From: an uncultured bacterium
Lineage (GTDB): Bacteria; Actinomycetota; Coriobacteriia; Coriobacteriales; Coriobacteriaceae
Length of the DNA: 8,914 nucleotides
Assembly: GCA_905215815.1 (NCBI GenBank)
Contig: CAJMRN010000080.1
Span: 1-8,914 of the forward strand
Reading direction: 5' to 3'
Shown piece by piece: positions 6,476-8,914 of this stretch. The first letter of the stretch is position 1. Each line of letters begins with the position of its first letter. The position numbers and the translations under genes were made by a program. A model generated the notes under the pieces. The model had not been told where the DNA came from, searched no databases, and was given only the letters and a program-made list of their open reading frames with translations.

Positions 6476-7135
6476 GAGTGGGGCGTTCCGGTCGACGTGC
6501 ACAAGGAGCACCACACGACGTTCGACGTCGACGGCATCATGGTCGAGAACCATTACGACTTTGTCAATAAGGAGACGCACGCCTCCAACGCGCGTCTCGA
6601 ACGGCTGTTCAAGCAGTATGCCGCGCAGCCCGGCGAGTCGGTCGCCGTTGCGGGCGTAGCCGTCTACCTGCCTTCGGAGCAGCTCAACGCCCTGTTCCTG
6701 CTGCGCCATGCCGCCGTGCATTTCGCGGCGATCAACATCGGCCTGCGGCATGTTCTGGACTGGTGCGTCTTCGTCGCGCACTGCCACGACCGGATCGACT
6801 GGCCGGCTCTGTACGCCGTGGCCCGGGAGACCCGGATGGTCGGGTTCCTGAACTGCCTCAACGCCCTCTGCGTCGACTGCCTGGGGCTGGAGGCCCCGTC
6901 GCTCCCGGATTTCGAACGCGACGCCGAACTCGAAAAGCGGGTGCTGGACGAAATCCTCTCCCCGGCGTTCTCCGGCGAGCAGCCCGAAGGGTTGCTGCGC
7001 GTGGTCCGGTTCAAGATCCGCCGCTGGTGGGCGAACCGCTGGAAACACCGGCTGGTCTTCGACGAGGGTCTTGCCGGCGCCTTCGTGCATTCGGCCTGGG
7101 CGCACCTGAAACGTCCCCGATCCATCGCACACTGA
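6332..7135 (+). CDS. Chimeric reading frame: dtd N-terminus joined to nucleotidyltransferase C-terminal part
   Basis: One open frame of 267 codons starts at a GTG with AGGAG (6321-6325) 6 nt upstream, overlapping the end of rdgB. Residues 1-48 read as D-aminoacyl-tRNA deacylase. From about residue 49 the sequence reads as an unrelated nucleotidyltransferase of Bacteroidota character. Neither parent domain is complete: the deacylase lacks its active-site segments and the transferase lacks its GSx(n)DxD core. A functional fusion is therefore unlikely. A false join in the assembly is the simplest explanation; a real recombination scar is possible but less likely. The two halves are described separately. 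Confidence 0.8.
   Translation: MRAVVQRVLNAGVTVDGECVGRIGRGYLGLLGVGHGDTRAEADKLVAREWGVPVDVHKEHHTTFDVDGIMVENHYDFVNKETHASNARLERLFKQYAAQPGESVAVAGVAVYLPSEQLNALFLLRHAAVHFAAINIGLRHVLDWCVFVAHCHDRIDWPALYAVARETRMVGFLNCLNALCVDCLGLEAPSLPDFERDAELEKRVLDEILSPAFSGEQPEGLLRVVRFKIRRWWANRWKHRLVFDEGLAGAFVHSAWAHLKRPRSIAH
6456..6490. other. Putative chimeric junction between two genomes
   Basis: Deacylase-like sequence is recognisable up to about R48 (codon 6473-6475), and transferase-like sequence starts at about the VPVDVH motif (6485 onward). In this interval the codon habit changes from CGC/CGT to CGG, and the protein family and likely phylum change too. The two partial genes happen to be in the same frame. No insertion sequence, integrase or repeat is visible at the join. 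Confidence 0.7.
6476..7135 (+). pseudogene. NTP_transf_5-like nucleotidyltransferase, 5'-truncated
   Basis: About 219 residues resembling the C-terminal two thirds of Bacteroidales proteins annotated as nucleotidyltransferase family (NTP_transf_5 type), often found in polysaccharide or uncharacterised loci. VPVDVHKEHHTTF holds the D-x-H strand that usually carries the third carboxylate of the active site. The GSx(n)DxD strand that would carry the first two is absent, lost at the join. Further family-like segments are NALFLLRHAAVHFA, GLRHVLDW and the basic FKIRRWWANRWKHRL near the C-terminus. Eight of 17 arginines use CGG, unlike the genes to the left. The frame ends at TGA (7133-7135), 3 nt before a terminator. 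The assignment rests on recognition of family wording, without a search. Confidence 0.65.
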
Positions 7136-7138
7136 CGG

Positions 7139-7168
7139 GAGCCGGCTTATGCCGGCTCTTCCGTTTTA
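7139..7168 (+). terminator. Rho-independent terminator after the nucleotidyltransferase
   Basis: A perfect 8-bp stem (7139-7146 with 7151-7158, GAGCCGGC with GCCGGCTC) and TTAT loop is followed by TTCCGTTTTA. It begins 3 nt after the stop. Confidence 0.8.
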
Positions 7169-7185
7169 CCGCATAACCCGATCGC

Positions 7186-8766
7186 ATGATGAAGAAAAAG
7201 AGCCACCCGGAATTCGTGCGTGCCCTGAAGGCGCGGAATCTCAAAATCACGGTCGTCGGAACATACGAAAACTGCCTCTCCCGGGTTGCCGTAAGATGCG
7301 ACGTATGCGGTTGGGAGTGGGCGCCGGTCGGGGGTAGCCTGTTGCGCGGCCACGGCTGTCCCAAGTGCGCGGGAACCATGCGGAAATCCCACGCGGAGTT
7401 CGTGGAGGAGCTAAAATCCCGAAGGGATGACGTGATCATCGTCGGCCCGTATGTGAAAGCGCTCGAAAAGACCCGGTTCCGGTTCCTGAAATGCGGACAC
7501 GAATGGGACGTGACCCCTGCGCATATACTTAACGGCCGGGGATGTCCGCTGTGCGCGCATTCCCGCCGGGGAGCGTCCCAGCGACTGACGATGGAGCGTT
7601 TTTTGAAACGCCTCCATAAAATCGACCGGAATCTCGTCGTCCGGGAGGGCGGGAAATATGTAAACTATACGACGCCGATCCCTCTCCGCTGCAACGCCTG
7701 CAAATACGAGTACGAAGTAAAGCCGAGCGATGTTCTGCACGGCGGCGGCTGTCCGAACTGCCACAGGGCATGCACCTCCTTTCCGGAACAGTTTATCCGC
7801 CACGCCTTTGTCCGCATGCTCGGCGAATCGGAAGTCCTGTCGCGGGACAAGACTGCGGCAGGAGTCGAACTGGACGTCTGCATTCCCGCCTTGAGGGCGG
7901 CCGTGGAACCCGGTTCGTGGTACTGGCATCGGAATCTGGTGGAGAGGGATCGGGAAAAGCGTCTGCTGTGCGAAAGGAAAGGCATCCGGCTTATAACCGT
8001 ATATGACCATTATGATGAAACGGCCGTTCCTTTCGACGATTGCCTGGTGACTCCCTGCGACCTTGCCTCCCGCCGGAATATGGACAAGCTGGTTGCGGTG
8101 ACGAAAACCCTTTTCGGGGCGTTCGGGCTGGATTCGAACCTCGCCGCGGGCGAATGGGAGACGATCCGGAGGAGGGCCGAACTGGATTCGCGGCGGATGA
8201 CCACCGAAGAATTCCGGGCGGAGCTGGCCGGGATCAATGATAAAATCGAGGTTATCGGCGAATACACGAGGGCCTCTGATAAAATCAGGGTGCGGTGCAA
8301 GGTCTGCAATCACGAGTGGTCCGTTGCGCCCACGACCCTGCGCCGGGGTTCGGGATGCGCCAGCTGTGCCGGCAGGTTGAAACTCTCGCATGAACGGTTC
8401 GTCGAAAGATTGAACCTGTTGCATCCGGAGATCGTCCCTCTGACCGAGTATGTCAACAGCCAGACCCGCATGACATTCGAGTGCAGGGCCTGCGGCCATG
8501 TATGGTCGGCGCAGGCGTATGGCCTCATCGCGAAATCCCGCTCTTCCGGCTGCCGGAAATGCTCCGTTAGGGCGATGCTGCGACGACGAAGCCGGAAGGT
8601 AAGGTGCATCACCACCGGTGAGGTGTTCGACACGCTTCGGGAAGCCGCCGCCAAATACGGCGTCAGCCGCTCGGCGATCAGCCAGTGTTGCAGCGAGCCT
8701 CCGAAACTCAAACGTGCCGGCGGCCGGGAGGGGGAATACGTCGACCTGCTTTCCGGAGAGCGTTGA
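7186..8766 (+). CDS. Zinc-ribbon repeat protein with Vsr-like EDxHD nuclease domain and NUMOD1-like tail
   Basis: 526 residues, no signal peptide or membrane segment. Five repeats of about 60 residues each begin with an S/T-x-E-F/RF helix, continue through a GxY strand, and end in a CxxC...GCxxC zinc ribbon: 6-62 (C38, C41, C58, C61), 68-124 (first Cys replaced by F100), 135-193, 339-395 and 400-460. Between repeats three and four (about 198-315) lies a Vsr/EDxHD-like nuclease domain: E201 in FPEQF, D230 in ELDVCIP, H248 in YWH and D255 in RDREK, followed by CERKGIRLITVYD. Residues 471-512 resemble a NUMOD1/IENR1 DNA-binding segment (TGEVFDTLREAAAKYGVSRSAISQCC). Known relatives are phage and homing-type endonucleases, so a free-standing homing or defence-related DNA endonuclease is inferred. 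Start 7186 (or ATG 7189) has no Shine-Dalgarno site, as usual in Bacteroidota. It converges on tRNA-Lys. Confidence 0.8.
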   Translation: MMKKKSHPEFVRALKARNLKITVVGTYENCLSRVAVRCDVCGWEWAPVGGSLLRGHGCPKCAGTMRKSHAEFVEELKSRRDDVIIVGPYVKALEKTRFRFLKCGHEWDVTPAHILNGRGCPLCAHSRRGASQRLTMERFLKRLHKIDRNLVVREGGKYVNYTTPIPLRCNACKYEYEVKPSDVLHGGGCPNCHRACTSFPEQFIRHAFVRMLGESEVLSRDKTAAGVELDVCIPALRAAVEPGSWYWHRNLVERDREKRLLCERKGIRLITVYDHYDETAVPFDDCLVTPCDLASRRNMDKLVAVTKTLFGAFGLDSNLAAGEWETIRRRAELDSRRMTTEEFRAELAGINDKIEVIGEYTRASDKIRVRCKVCNHEWSVAPTTLRRGSGCASCAGRLKLSHERFVERLNLLHPEIVPLTEYVNSQTRMTFECRACGHVWSAQAYGLIAKSRSSGCRKCSVRAMLRRRSRKVRCITTGEVFDTLREAAAKYGVSRSAISQCCSEPPKLKRAGGREGEYVDLLSGER

Positions 8767-8820
8767 CCTGACGCGGCCGATGCGCGGGAACCGGCCGGAT
8801 AAAACCGGTCTCTCCTTCCC

Positions 8821-8854
8821 GAAAACGAAAAAAGGAAGGCCTCGACCTTCCTTT
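8821..8854 (-). terminator. Rho-independent terminator of tRNA-Lys
   Basis: Read on the minus strand, a 9-bp stem (8831-8839 with 8846-8854, AAAGGAAGG with CCTTCCTTT) is followed by TTTCGTTTTC. It begins 3 nt after the encoded CCA. On the plus strand the tail is CTCTGG, so it is a poor terminator for the nuclease gene. Confidence 0.8.
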
Positions 8855-8857
8855 CTC

Positions 8858-8914
8858 TGGTGATCCCGCTGGGGCTCGAACCCAGGACCCCAACATTAAA
8901 AGTGTTGTGCTCTA
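8858..8914 (-). tRNA. tRNA-Lys, anticodon UUU (5' end outside window), CCA encoded
   Basis: The minus strand contains a D-arm remainder (TAGAGCA), a perfect anticodon stem CAACA/TGTTG around the loop CTTTTAA (anticodon TTT, positions 8898-8900), a T-arm with loop TTCGAGC, the acceptor strand CGGGATC, discriminator A and encoded CCA (8858-8860). About the first 20 bases lie beyond the window edge. The wording resembles tRNA-Lys of Bacteroidota, in line with the neighbouring protein genes. Confidence 0.9.

Noticed and set aside
5663..7132. 489-codon minus-strand open frame
   Set aside because: It is antisense to rdgB and the chimeric frame and mirrors their codon bias; high-GC coding regions commonly give long antisense frames, and no protein family is recognisable in it.
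6332..7135. A novel bifunctional deacylase-nucleotidyltransferase enzyme
   Set aside because: Both halves lack essential catalytic segments at the join, and composition changes there, so a false join or scar explains it better than a functional fusion.
7411..8499. 362-codon minus-strand open frame
   Set aside because: Fully antisense to the zinc-ribbon nuclease, whose repeat structure and motifs prove the plus-strand frame.
7186..8766. The regularly spaced zinc-ribbon repeats as a CRISPR or DNA tandem repeat
   Set aside because: The repetition is at protein level only, with divergent DNA and about 60-residue units; no repeat-spacer pattern occurs anywhere in the window.
8788..8810. ACCGG/CCGGT hairpin after the nuclease gene as a plus-strand terminator
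   Set aside because: The stem is only 5 bp with a 10-base loop and no T-run follows.

Overview
The window reads as two different genomes joined at about position 6475. Positions 1 to about 6475 look like a high-GC gut actinobacterium of the Coriobacteriia, most likely Collinsella or a close relative. The support is the CGC/CGT arginine and AAG lysine codon habit, clear Shine-Dalgarno sites, the order murI-rph-rdgB-dtd (a similar murI/rph/rdgB neighbourhood is known in actinobacteria), and a MurE whose substrate motif is not the diaminopimelate type. Positions from about 6476 to the end look like Bacteroidota, perhaps Alistipes: arginine shifts to CGG, AAA and GAA become common, Shine-Dalgarno sites disappear, and the proteins resemble Bacteroidales families. 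The genus names are inference from recall, not from a search.

Layout, left part. The 3' end of argD (arginine biosynthesis) ends at 542 and is followed by a strong terminator. Positions 543-967 hold no protein gene. They contain a roughly 217-bp element bounded by 30-bp imperfect inverted repeats (659-688 and 846-875) and a scrap resembling the 3' end of a tRNA (893-924). A minus-strand tRNA-Val(UAC) with its own terminator follows. A plus-strand series then runs murE (cell-wall stem-peptide ligase), a HAD-family phosphatase, murI (D-glutamate supply), rph (tRNA 3' trimming), a terminator, rdgB (nucleotide-pool cleansing) and the first 48 codons of dtd (D-aminoacyl-tRNA deacylase). MurI makes the D-Glu found in MurE's substrate. 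Dtd and rdgB are both quality-control enzymes.

Layout, right part. The dtd frame runs without a stop into the C-terminal two thirds of a nucleotidyltransferase of the NTP_transf_5 type. Both parent genes are incomplete, so this is most simply an assembly chimera and not a new fusion enzyme. After a good terminator comes a 526-residue protein with five zinc-ribbon repeats, a Vsr-like EDxHD nuclease domain between repeats three and four, and a NUMOD1-like C-terminal DNA-binding segment. It looks like a free-standing homing-type endonuclease. It converges on a minus-strand tRNA-Lys(UUU) that is cut by the window end and has its own terminator.

The most noteworthy items are the composite zinc-ribbon/EDxHD protein, the chimeric junction, the inverted-repeat element beside tRNA-Val, and the substrate motif of MurE.
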